This document shows positions 44,599 to 55,282 of a stretch of DNA of 64,000 nucleotides, in pieces (the first letter of the stretch is position 1; every line of letters starts with the position of its first letter). A model generated the notes under the pieces. It did not search any database and was not told the DNA's origin. It saw nothing but the letters and a program-made list of their open reading frames with translations. Position numbers and translations under genes: made by a program. Source of the stretch: Knufia peltigerae (Eukaryota > Ascomycota > Eurotiomycetes > Chaetothyriales > Trichomeriaceae); the NCBI GenBank assembly GCA_030247855.1, contig JAPDRN010000028.1:62001-126000 (forward strand), written 5' to 3'.

Positions 44599-46465
44599 AT
44601 GTCCATCGCTCAAGAGGCCGTGGTGGACCTCAAGCAAGGTCAGACCATGTTGCAAGACATGACCACCACCAAGAGCTATGAGAGCCAGGAGAATGCTTTG
44701 GATCTGGCATTGCAAAATTACATTCCCGACACGGATGCCGAAAAGAAACTCGTCCGCAAGGTGGACTTGTTCATGGTACCCATGCTGTGGTGGATGTGCA
44801 TTTTGTGTTATTTGGACCGGAACAACATAGTGAGTATCTCTCTATCTCACACACTCCCCTTCTTCACGCTTGTACTACCCGTTTACTCGATCCTGCTATC
44901 ACGCAATAAAAAAGACAAAACTGACGCTCGACATTGGCAAAACACAGGGCAATGCCAACGCTGCTGGAATGAGTGAGGACATCAACATCGACGATTCGGG
45001 TGCGTACGCATCCCCAAATGCTTGCCTTGAATGACTGCTCACGGTTCAATCATCTGCAGACTACTCGATGCTCATCTCAATCTTTTTTATTGCTTATCTG
45101 ATTTTCGAGATCCCTTCCAACCTTCTGCTCGCTAGAGTCAGACCGTCGTGGTACCTGGCCATCATCATGTCGCTGTGGGGGATGGTGTGCGCCTGCATGA
45201 GTCAGGTGAAGAATTACTCTGGCATTCTGGCATGTCGGTTCTTCCTGGGTGCCATCGAGGCCGGTTTTCTACCCGGTGTCATGTTTCTCATGTCTGGTAA
45301 GATACTGTACCCCAAACCTCTTCAATTTTTTGACCCGAGCTCTGCTGGAAACTGACACTTGCACAAAACAGCGTGGTACAAGAAGTCCGAGATCGGTATG
45401 TCTTTGATCAAAGCTTTTCTCCATTCTCTTTCCCATCCAAGCTCAATGCGAAACGGTCTCGACTGTGAAGTCGCAGTGCTTAACTGAATGACAATGTGTC
45501 TAGGCAAGAGATTCTCTCTTTTCTTCACGGCTTTGTGCGTTGCCGGTGCGGCGAGTGGTCTCATCTCTGGAGCCGTCATTTCGGGTCTAGAAGGCGCTCG
45601 GGGGATGGAAGGATGGCGATGGTTGTTCCTCATCGAGGGTGTCGGCACCACATTTACCGGTCTGGTGGCCGGTTTCGTCCTGCTCGACTACCCGGAAAAT
45701 TCCAAACGGTTGACAGCCGAACAGCGGGAGCTGGGCGTCGTCCGTCTCATCCACGATCGCAACACGACCACGAGAGCGGTGAGCACGAAACTGTCACCGC
45801 TGCAGGCCGTGCGCGCTGCGCTGTTCGACCTGAGGACCTACGTTTTTGCGATCCTGTACATGTTTGACAACGGCGCGGCGACCATCAACTACTTTGTGCC
45901 GACGCTGCTCAAGAGCATGGGCTACTCGGGCGTCGCGGTCCAGTGGATGACGGTCCCCGTCTGGGCCGTCGCCACGGTGTTTTTGCTCGTCGTTCCCCAG
46001 GTCGCCGACCGGACTGGGGACAGGCGGTGGACGTTGACGGCCGGGTTCACCTTGTCGTTCGTCAGCGCCATAATTTGTTTCCAGGTCCACGTCGACGTGG
46101 TCCGCTACGTCTTCCTCGCCTTCTTCATTTCCGGCCTGTACTTTACCCTGCCTTTGATCTTGACCTGGGCGTCCGAGGTCATCTCGCTGCCGGCTGAGAA
46201 GCGTGCCGTCGCCATTGCGTTCGCGTCGGCCGTGGGCAATCTTTCTGCGGTCTATGGGAGTCGATTGTGGCCCAGCGCCGATGCGCCTCAGTACTCCAAA
46301 GGGTTCACGGCTACGGCTTGCTTCACGGGGGTCGCTGCCGTCCTGGCTGGAGTGGCACCGATCCTGTTTCGGTATTTGCCCAGCTGGCCGAGTCAGGCGG
46401 AATTGGAGGTTGCGGAAAGTCAAGCCATTGAAGGTCGTCCTGGAAGGGGTCACAGTCAAGTATGA
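44599..46465 (+). CDS. MFS transporter, anion:cation symporter (allantoate/nicotinate permease) family
   Basis: Five exons (44599-44829, 44948-44999, 45060-45296, 45372-45395, 45504-46465) encode 501 residues; all phases agree, including a 24-nt exon encoding AWYKKSEI. The N-terminus is cytosolic up to about residue 55, then KVDLFMVPMLWWMCILCYLDRNNIGNANAAG, the family's first-helix signature. Next come YSMLISIFFIAYLIFEIPSNLLL, CRFFLGAIEAGFLPGVMFLMS and EGWRWLFLIEG. Twelve transmembrane helices are expected. Known substrates in the family include allantoate, nicotinate, pantothenate and small organic anions. With the neighbouring enzymes, uptake of an amino or hydroxy acid is plausible. The final exon is GC-rich. 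Confidence 0.9.
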
Positions 46466-47124
46466 TTCAGGTCGTTATTTTTTTGGGGCTCCAATTTCTT
46501 TGTACAGGTCAAAGCATAAGCTAGAAGTGAATAGCTTTGAATGAGAGTGTGGATTTTTGTCTTGAAAAAGGGAGAACACCCTCCAGCCTCCCCATATTTG
46601 TCTCCCATGTGTCTTCATCCCACATTCCACCCCCATATTTGCCCATTTCTTTTTCTCCCCCCTCCCCCCCCCCCCGCATCGGTACGAATACGAACACGAG
46701 GATACGGGTGTGGGTGACGTTGGCCCTTTTGGAGGGGCAATAATCACGAGGCTTTGGGGGGCGGGAATTTTGTTTGTCTTACTATTTCTTATTCTTCTTT
46801 CTCCCTCCATTTCCTAATCCCTCATATTGTTTGCTATTGAAGTGAGAGGTTTTCATTTCAGGCCATTGTCCTTTATCTTCCCCTTTTTTTACTCCGTACA
46901 TGTTGGCGGAAAATCCAAAGTACCTGGAATCTTGAATTACGCATCTTAATTCTCACCTTGTTACGGCGATCTCACCACCACCTGTATCACACGAAAACGT
47001 GGACAGTAGTACTACATTGTGCGAGCAGGGCCTTGGCAATTTGGATGCTGGTCACCGCCCAAACGAACCTGGAAACGGAACCCGAAACAAGAAAATAACA
47101 ACAAAAAAAAGGGAGTGAAGAGCA
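46466..47124. other. Intergenic, 659 bp, with poly-C tract
   Basis: 3' region of the MFS gene and promoter of the methyltransferase. It has C/T-rich stretches with a run of 12 C at 46664-46675, and TACTCCGTA at 46890-46898. No gene is seen. Confidence 0.6.
46664..46675. repeat. Poly-C homopolymer, 12 nt
   Basis: An uninterrupted cytosine run inside a longer C/T-rich tract. Such runs vary in length and are prone to sequencing error. Confidence 0.8.
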
Positions 47125-48062
47125 ATGGCAAACATCTTCGCCTGTCTCATAGACTACCTCTTCCCAGTCCCCTTTTTTGCCTTTAGTATCTTTTGTGAGT
47201 ACTCAACATTTTCATCTCCCCGCCCCTTTTTCTAGTTCCATCTTTCCATTTTGCGTAACCCGACCAAGACATCCATACTTACTTGCGTCGTCTCAAATCA
47301 GACTTCACGCTCGCATTCGTCAAGAACCCCTTTTTGCCCCTGACCAACTTTGAATCGTTCAAGGAAAAGGCCTTTGCGGGACTGTGGCTCAAGTTTGGAG
47401 CGGCCTTTTCCGACCAGACCCCGACCGAGGTTGACGAGTTGCTCGCCGAGTCCAAAGGACTGATTCTCGACGTCGGCCCGGGGTCGGGCGAACAACTCCG
47501 CCGTTTCTCCCACCCGGAGAACATTCGAACCATCTACGGAGTCGAGCCGGGAGTCACGCTGCACGACAAGTTGCGGGCCAACGCCGGCAAGGTCGGTCTG
47601 GGCGACAAGTACCGCGTCATCGGAGGGACGGCCGACCTGGATTCCATCTTGCCCACCCTGGTCAAGGACGGCGTCGTCAAGAACGACCGGCCCTCGGCGA
47701 AGGATCTGGCCGTGTTCGACGAGATTGTCTGCGTCCGTGTGCTCTGCGGCGTTCCCGACCAAGAAGCGAGCGTGGCGGATCTGTACGGCATGCTCAAACC
47801 CGGCGGACGGTTCGTCCTGTGCGAACACGTCGTCAACAATCGCTCCTGGGGGGCGAACCTGGCGCAGAAGTTCTGGATGTTGGTCGGTTGGAAGGCCCTG
47901 ATGGGAGGCTGCGATCTGAGGAGGGACACCGTACAGACGTTCCTAAAAGTCGCAAAGGAAAAGGACGGTGGTTTCGCCAAGGTCGAAATGACCCAGGTCG
48001 ACCCGCATAGCATATCGACTCACGTCGTGGGTGTATTGACCAAGAAACAGAAGAAGAGATGA
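47125..48062 (+). CDS. Membrane-anchored SAM-dependent methyltransferase, METTL7-like
   Basis: Two exons (47125-47194, 47302-48062) encode 276 residues. Exon 1 gives a hydrophobic N-terminal anchor (FACLIDYLFPVPFFAFSIF). The class I methyltransferase domain shows motif I as ILDVGPGSGEQL near residue 77, the acidic end of strand 2 in YGVEPG, and post-motif LKPGGRFVLCEHV. That overall form, with an N-terminal anchor, fits the METTL7-type proteins found in fungi on ER or lipid droplets. Human METTL7 proteins methylate thiols; substrate here is unknown. The coding part is GC-rich. It follows the MFS gene on the same strand, but a link to the cluster is not shown. Confidence 0.85.
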
Positions 48063-48485
48063 AACTGCAGATTGGGTCGACGTGGTATACCTTCAACACG
48101 GTATTATCGACGCTCTCGGAGAGGCCAAGAGGAGGTCAATGTGAACTGATCGTGGGGGGTTCTTGATCAAGAAGCAAAAGAAAGAGATGTTTAAACTACC
48201 TGAATCTAGGGAGGTATGTTGTCATTGTCATCGTCGTTGCAATTATGAAAACGGTATCATTCCAAAGAGAAGGTGAAAAATGAAAAAATATGCCGTTATA
48301 CGTCCTCCATGCTAAATTAAATGGCCGTCTGGTTGCGGAGAAGAGGAATGTGGGAAAAAAACCCTTGACACCTGATGAAATCAAATCGTATCTGCGTCAC
48401 AGTCCGCAGTCGTTTCATATGTTTAACTCCATCGAGCAGCCTTTCGATGATCCAATTCGACGACATGCACGACATGCACACATGG
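48063..48485. other. Convergent intergenic region, 423 bp
   Basis: Between the 3' ends of the methyltransferase and the coiled-coil protein gene. No gene is seen. Confidence 0.6.
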
Positions 48486-50136
48486 TCAATTCTCTTCCGT
48501 GTTGGATTCGGTTCCACTGTCTTCATCATCATCACTCTCACCGTCAGAACTAGAATCCTCAGACTCTGATCCGGTGATGGGTACTGCTGGTTGTCCTTCG
48601 ATCGGTTTGGTTTCTCCCTTGACTGCTTGTACGACAGTAGGTACTTGTTCGGGTTCGGTCGTTGCTACATCTTGTGCTGTCGGGGGTTGCACATTTTCCG
48701 CCGTAGCCTCTGCCTCTGCCTCCGATGCTTTTGCCGTCACCGCTGCTGCTGCTGCCACTGTAGAAGATTCCACCTCTGGCACAGTAACCCTATCGACACA
48801 AACAGTATCAGACTCTTCAATCATGGCCTGTGACTTTTGAAAAACGACTCCAGGAAACGCCGTGGTGAAAGCAGGCCTCCTCGACCTATCAATGGCACAC
48901 ACGCGAGGAAAGACGACAGCCATGACGGGGTTCACTTCGAATGCGCTCGAATTGACAGTCTCCAGGACGACGGTGTTGTTGTCCATCAAGTGTAAGGTCA
49001 ACCATTCACGACCGGCTCGACCGGGTTCCGTACTGACCTCGAAATGGCTCTCGTAGCGCTGCAGGGGTTCCCAGGCCGTGACGACGTCACACAGAATGTC
49101 GGCCAACCTGGCCTTGACCTTTTCGCACAACGCTTCTGACAACAAACTCTGGATAGGCCGAACGGCGCCACTCACGGCATTCTCGACGCGAAAGGCCTTG
49201 ACCTTTTCGACTTCGTCCTTGAAGTCTTCGCTTCCGGACATGAACAGGAAGAGACTCCGCACTTGACTCTTCTTCTTCGTGTCGGTCATCTTGTGGAGGA
49301 TGAATCGAAGTTCGTCGTCGTCCTCGAAGAGATAGTTGGGCGTGAGAATATACTCTTCGAGGGATTTGGCAAGAAGAGCCATGACGAGCATTGTTCGGGA
49401 TCGTTTGTTGGACGATTCAACCGGGAATGCACTGAAGCCGGGCATTTTGTCTTCCAGTTCGGACCAGTTGACAATACTCCAGTCTGATAGTGACTATTCC
49501 TAGTCAGCATGAATCATACGAGTCGACAGGTATTGGCAGAACCTACCTCTTTCACGTCATCCTCTTCAATCACACTGTGGACAGCATTGAAGCAAGTCTC
49601 CCATATATCTTTGATCTTCTGGAACCTATTGGATATCAGCATGTGTGACTTCTGGTGATGGAGCGTGCATCCACCCACGTCAAATCCGGGTCATCTTCTG
49701 TGAGTTCTTGATTGTGTACGGCGGGAACGTCTCGAGAACTTTCAGCAAGGTCCCCAGCCGACTCTATCGCTTTTAGGGCTTCTCTGATTCTCTTGAGCTC
49801 GGCCCTGAGTTTCAAGATTTCTTCATCTCTCTGAGCCACTTCATCACGATGAATGTTGAGGAATGTCTTTGCCGCTTGCTCAAAGGTTGTATCGGCGCTC
49901 GTGTGTAGCACGTGCGCATCCTGTGCTACCGAGGTGCCCTCTCTCTCCGTCGTAGTCAGTGTAGCATCGTCTGGCTTTTCCTCTACTGGTTCTGCCTCTG
50001 TCTCTTTCTCATTTTCTTTTGTAGCGACATTGTCATCGCCTGTGTCCGGGCTCTGTTCCGCCGAGGAACTCTCGGTCTGCTCGGTGGTATGAGCCTCAGG
50101 TTCGATAGCTGCCTCAACAGTCGCGGTTTCAGACAT
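48486..50136 (-). CDS. Uncharacterised coiled-coil protein
   Basis: Three exons (50136-49679, 49625-49547, 49493-48486) encode 514 residues; introns are 53 nt each with phase kept. The first 90 residues are acidic and Glu/Thr/Ser-rich. A coiled coil of about 35 residues follows (EVAQRDEEILKLRAELKRIREAL). A conserved-looking globular part spans roughly 155-390 (LSDWSIVNWSELEDKMPGF, SLEEYILTPNYLF, LTLHLMDNNTVVLETV). The last 110 residues are Ala/Glu/Ser-rich and end in an acidic tail. I do not recognise the family and give no function; the general shape recalls fungal-specific proteins of unknown role. Confidence 0.75.
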
Positions 50137-51380
50137 GATTGATGCACTTCGTCAATATGACTGACGATAGACCTCTTCGCCTCTAGTATCGTTAGAGAAA
50201 AGATGGTCAGTCTTCTGGAATCCTGGGAGGGAAGAGGGAGATGGTGCTCCAGATATGGGAGAAAGCTCGGACGACTGAACAACTAAATCCGAAGAGACAG
50301 TTTAGTCTGTCGAGCAGTGACGAGCGGCAAAGTTGATCATCAGAAGAATATGATCCTCTGACCAAGAGTAATCACCACCCACACCTTCTAGCCAGGCTCA
50401 TCCTTTAGAGCGTGTATTCGTCCATGGTAGATTGAACTTGGGCATCTTTGAACGAATCGCCGAAACGATACCCCCAAGTACCACGTCAATTAGCATCGGC
50501 ATAAAGATAGCCAGGAGGTGTTCCAACTGCTCAACGAGCACATGATAAAACCTTTGTCCAGTCAGAGCTCAAAAAGACACTCTCCATCGTCAAAGTAGTC
50601 GCTCAAAGTCTGCATTAGATCGACTGAGAGTCCCCATGGGTAGCTCTCCAGTACGACCAGATATCAATCGGCATGGCGATTTCAAGTGGCATGGACAGCA
50701 AAACAATTCTGGTCTCGTCGTTGGTTCTTTTCATGATTGCATTCGCTTGTGCTGCGATGTCGACTGAACACCCGCTCCGTGTCCGTCTCTCATTGGCCAC
50801 ATGCTTCAGGGGTTTATGCAACCCGCCTCACTATCAAGAATCCAAAGAACATCTTTGCATTGCAAGTTAGGCACAAATCCCCAAGATAGTCTCCTGATTG
50901 ATGCGGAATAGACGGATCAAGAGTTCAATGCTTCTAAGCGAACAAGCTCGTGGAACAGGTGTTCACTGAGTACATTGCCAGAGAGTAAGCTGCAGCAGGG
51001 GGGTCTTCACTAGAGTATAGAATGGTGTGATGAAAACCATAATGTTGAGAAGGCATTAGTGTAGATTGTATGAGCCCAGTCTTGCAAATTCTGTGTTCGA
51101 CATATGGTCGCGGATAAAGCCTGCCGTTTCGCATGCGATGTAACATCACGAATTGGCTCGCGTTGCGTAGACACCTAAGTAGACCATCTTGAGTTGTTCT
51201 TTTATCCTGAAGTTGTTCTATTGAGATATGTTTGTTTGCAAAATGCAGTTTCAGTAATTCAACAAACAGGACAAACCTGTAGTGAGCATACTGTGAATGA
51301 TCGTGATCGAGAGAGCCCATTGGTTGTTGATGCACCGTTCCAATATGGCGGGGTGCGATGGCTGACCGGAATTCTTAGAG
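50137..51380. other. Intergenic, 1.24 kb
   Basis: Upstream of the coiled-coil gene and downstream of the HIT gene, both on the minus strand. The largest frame (50934-51335, minus) has no coding character. Nothing else is seen. Confidence 0.55.
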
Positions 51381-52324
51381 CTAGACTTTCCAAACGCATT
51401 TCCTAGACTCGGAATTCCCCATAGAACGTTGGTCTTGGTCGACACTGGCTTCCCGTGTCCCAGCAGAACTTCTTTCCCACTCCTCTCTGATACATCGCCT
51501 CATATCCTCTACAAGCACAGCAGAGTCTTCGTAATCCAGATCGTCTCGTGGTCCACGACCGAACAAGACCCTCGTGCGATTGAACCCTGTTGGCTGAGCA
51601 TTCGCAGGGTACTGAGTTTTCGCCATCGGCGTTGATCTTTTAGGAGTAACGTAGTTCAAAGGTGGCCGTGGCACAATGTGGAAGTGCACATGTGGGACAA
51701 CCTGTGCAGCTCCGGGACCTGTGAGGAGACATGAGAACGTGCCACGATACATAGAAAACTTGATCTACGATTGGGCCACGGTTGACCTGAGGAACCAGGA
51801 CTATTCGGACCTACCATTGTTTTGCACAACGTTGTAGTCGACCTGTTGATGGGGGATGTTTGGCATGACAGCTTTCATGATGGCTCTACTAAGAAGAGGT
51901 AGAACTCGTCCAATCTGGAAATTGTTAGCATGGAATGTTCAACAGACGCGGGCAGATATGATCCAAGGCTCGACCCCATGTCGAGTCGGTAATCTTGAGA
52001 TCCCAGACATACCTCAGCACCCTCATCCGGGCTCAAATCTCCGACTTTGATACGGTGTTTCCGAGGTGCAACAAGTACATGACCTCGGGTTAGAGGCATG
52101 ATATCCAGAAAAGCAATGATATGCTCTGACGAGTAGAGCACAAATGATGGCGGATCGAGTTGCTCGGGATTCAGTCCTGGATTGCCCTCAGCCGCGGAAG
52201 GCGAGGTCGGGTTGTATGTGCGTGCTATAACACAGAAAGGGCAGCGCGGAGAGAAGTCATGGTCGGTATGAGGTCTGGAATGATGTGACGTCTCAGGGAC
52301 GAGTTGGGCGAATTCATCAGCCAT
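51381..52324 (-). CDS. HIT-family nucleotide hydrolase
   Basis: Three exons (52324-52013, 51914-51815, 51718-51381) encode 249 residues. The N-terminal CPFCVIA supplies a zinc-type Cys pair often seen in HIT proteins. The core has FLDIMPLTRGHVLVAPRKH and the histidine triad VVPHVHFHIVP. The 98-nt first intron has a GCTAAC branch site; the second separates NNG from PGAAQ. The C-terminal 75 residues after the triad are longer than in minimal HIT proteins and hydrophilic. Known chemistry: hydrolysis or transfer of nucleotide phosphoramidates, dinucleotide polyphosphates or adenylylated substrates. Which of these applies cannot be told from the sequence. Confidence 0.9.
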
Positions 52325-53036
52325 CTTGTAATGTCAGAAGGTGCCCGGCACTGTATGAGCCTCCGTGGTCTATGGTAAAGAAAAAAAGGTCTAATAATAA
52401 AGAATTAAAGGAAAAAGAGCCATTCGCAAAACGCTGTTGATGTGTTTGAAGAATTGAAGGAAAAGCAAACAGCAGCCATCGTTGCACAATGTGATGGTGG
52501 TGGAACTTGCTGCTTTTGCAGTGAGGAGTAACAAGGCTGGACAAGGCTGTCTTTGCTGAGGCTGTGCGATTACCCGTCAATCTGCCCTGGGGCCTGTTCA
52601 ACTACCAAAAGTCGTAAATCTGGTGCTTTGGACTATTGAGGACTTTTGATCATTCATTTTGACCAAAGTGCCTTGATCCTTGTCAAAGCTAGGCAAAATT
52701 CCTCTTGATGTTGTCAAACTGTATGTTGTTTGGTCTATCGGCCGATAGATAAACTGCACGGCCGAGAGATGTAAATAACTGTCTCTCCCCGGAGCTCGTC
52801 TAAACATGAGCATTTCATGATGGCATCACATTCAGTTCAAATTCTGTTGGTGTCTCCTTTATCAATAGGTGCAGTTATATAAACTCAATTAAAGATGTGT
52901 CTTGCAGTAATGCATATAGGTCCTATGTCCCACCGTCTCGAGTGGTTGGATCCTTGCCAAACGCCCCTTATCCCATGGGCCTTCTAGTAGTCACACCTTT
53001 CGACCACATTGGAATATAGTCTCCCACAATCACGAG
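52325..53036. other. Divergent intergenic region, 712 bp
   Basis: Between the starts of the HIT gene (minus) and the oxidoreductase (plus). No gene is seen. Confidence 0.6.
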
Positions 53037-54284
53037 ATGACCCAAAGTACAGTTCAGAAGAACATAGTCATACTCGGTGGCTCCTATGGTGGCGTTTCCA
53101 TCGCTCATTATCTCCTAAAGCATGTCTTCCCAAACCTCCCAGACTCCGCGTCTTATCAAATCGTTCTGGTCAGCACCTCCGATGAAGTCATGTGTCGACC
53201 TGCTTGTCCTCGAGCCATGATATCGGATGATCTATTGCCTCAGGAGAAGCTTTTTGTCAACATTCCCAAATTGTTCGCTCATTACCCCAAGAACAGTTTT
53301 CGCTTCGTCCATGGTACAGCCGCTAAACTTGACCATACAGCGCGGAACGCGACCATTGAACGTCGAAGTGGAGAGTTGGAGACAATTCAGTTTCACTCTC
53401 TTGTCATTGCCACTGGAGCATCTACTCGATCACCGCTTCTAGGACTCAACCAAGACGTCGATTTCCTGCGCAAAAGCTGGGCGGCATTCCGCGAAGCATT
53501 AAAGGCTGCCAAAACGGTTGTAATTGCCGGTGGTGGTCCATCGGGAATTGAAATAGCAGGCGAACTTGGACAATACCTCAACGGACGTGCTGGATGGTTC
53601 CACTCAACCTTGACAGACCCAAAGGTCCAGATTACCGTGGTGACGGCCGGGTCTGATATCTTGCCAGTGCTTCGACCAGCGATTGCCAAACAAGCTGAGG
53701 AATATCTCGCAAGAGTCGGAGTACGAGTCATCAGGAACTCACGCGTCAAGCGTGTCGAGCCCGAGGAAGCAGGGACTGAGGATGTATCCTCCCAGGCGAC
53801 AGTAATACTCGAGGACGGGGAAATATTGAAAGCAGACCTTTACATCCCAGCCATTGGCACCATTCCAAACACCGGTTTCCTAGACAAATCTCTTCTCAGG
53901 TCAGATAGCAGAGTCGACACCAACGCGTCAACATTGCGTGTTGATAGAGCCGGCCCGCGAATCTATGCTATTGGCGATGTATCCTCGAGCGCAAGGCCGG
54001 CCGTCCACAACGTCCTCAGCGCTGTTCCTGTACTCGCCACGAATATCGAGCGGGATCTACTAAATGCTGATGGAAACCAAACAAGCACTGTTGGCGAGGA
54101 TCGGAAGTTCGAGGAGGATAAACGCGAGACCCAGTTGGTACCCATAGGCCAGAGCAAAGGTGTTGGGGCTGCGATGGGTTACAGATTACCCAGCTTCATG
54201 GTTTGGCTCATTAAAGGCCGTGACTATTGGTTATGGACCACAGGCAACCTCTGGAGTGGCAAGCAATGGGCGAGGAAGTCTTAG
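53037..54284 (+). CDS. AIF/FSP1-like FAD-dependent NAD(P)H oxidoreductase
   Basis: Intronless, 415 residues. The N-terminal FAD site is VILGGSYGGVSIAHYLLK. The second dinucleotide site is VVIAGGGPSGIEIAGELG. Between them is SLVIATGAST, and the C-terminal FAD motif RIYAIGDVSS follows. The end KGRDYWLWTTGNLWSGKQW is typical of fungal AIF-like (AMID/FSP1-type) proteins. No transit peptide or iron-sulfur domain is present, so a cytosolic or membrane-associated enzyme is expected. Known activity in relatives: NAD(P)H oxidation with quinone or oxygen as acceptor, some linked with cell death. Neighbours do not point to a pathway. Confidence 0.92.
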   Translation: MTQSTVQKNIVILGGSYGGVSIAHYLLKHVFPNLPDSASYQIVLVSTSDEVMCRPACPRAMISDDLLPQEKLFVNIPKLFAHYPKNSFRFVHGTAAKLDHTARNATIERRSGELETIQFHSLVIATGASTRSPLLGLNQDVDFLRKSWAAFREALKAAKTVVIAGGGPSGIEIAGELGQYLNGRAGWFHSTLTDPKVQITVVTAGSDILPVLRPAIAKQAEEYLARVGVRVIRNSRVKRVEPEEAGTEDVSSQATVILEDGEILKADLYIPAIGTIPNTGFLDKSLLRSDSRVDTNASTLRVDRAGPRIYAIGDVSSSARPAVHNVLSAVPVLATNIERDLLNADGNQTSTVGEDRKFEEDKRETQLVPIGQSKGVGAAMGYRLPSFMVWLIKGRDYWLWTTGNLWSGKQWARKS

Positions 54285-55282
54285 GCCTCGAGGGCCTAGT
54301 CTGGCCGCTTGTAAATCGGCTATACTTGCCTCTCGGCTTGAATCTGTGCCTGAGGGCGTCTCGGACCCTGGCAGGCCTTGACGAGGTCCGAGGACAAACC
54401 ATATGTAACTATGACCAGAGCTTCATCCTCACCTCGTTCATGTAAGGAGTCTTCTCTACATCCATGCTGTCTCACGGAACGAGCACCCAAGACCCAGGAA
54501 CGAGACGGAGTACAACATATCCAACTCAGCGAAGTGAAGCAGCCTAAGGAAAGGTGGCATAAACTCTACCCTGCAGCTTCCCAGTGACACGCTATCCAAC
54601 ACTGCTTGTATCGTCGCCTGTGATTATGGTGTGAAGTACGCATTCATCCCAAGCTTCGAAATACGGCGTTTGACCAGTGAACCGTGCCTAATGCGCTGCT
54701 AAAACAACTAATGCACATCCCTGCAGGCATTGCGCTTCGTGAAACGGACCCCAACACGCTCGGCATAGTGAGCCGATATGCACGAACTGTCTCTACCGAG
54801 TTTCGTCACGGCGGCATCTACTCCATACAATCGACCTCAGACGAAGCTTCACTCTCGTTGCCGATAGGTTCAAATCACCTCGATGTTGATTTCTGATTGT
54901 TCTCATGCCCTGCATCAGCGTATCCTGCATCAAGATTCGAGACATTTTCGTTCTCGCAGTCGCATTCTCATGCTATCTAGATGTTAGCTCATCAAGGTCG
55001 GACGACAAGGGAACCAACTTCAAACACGACCAAGGCCCACTTGTGAAAGCGACAGGAGACATGGCAGCGCCTACTGCTAGGGTACTATCTACCGTAGGTA
55101 GCATTTGCAACCCTGATGAGGGCGTCTCGCTACATGCCATGACAGGACATACGTCCCTTTTGCTCATTCTACCTGCGATGGCTACTTTAGGGTTCCTTCG
55201 CGTTCCGCCTCCTTGACAAGTTGCTTTGTCTTCTTGACATCTGCAATTTACACTTGAGAGGAGAATTAGCATCGCCACCAAC
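54285..55282. other. Intergenic, 998 bp
   Basis: Between the oxidoreductase and the large ATPase-nuclease gene, both plus strand. A 103-codon frame at 54905-55216 was judged non-coding. No repeat or RNA gene seen. Confidence 0.55.

Noticed and set aside
54905..55216. A 103-codon frame with a hydrophobic N-terminus
   Set aside because: No homologous features and no intron or neighbouring coding signal; likely chance.
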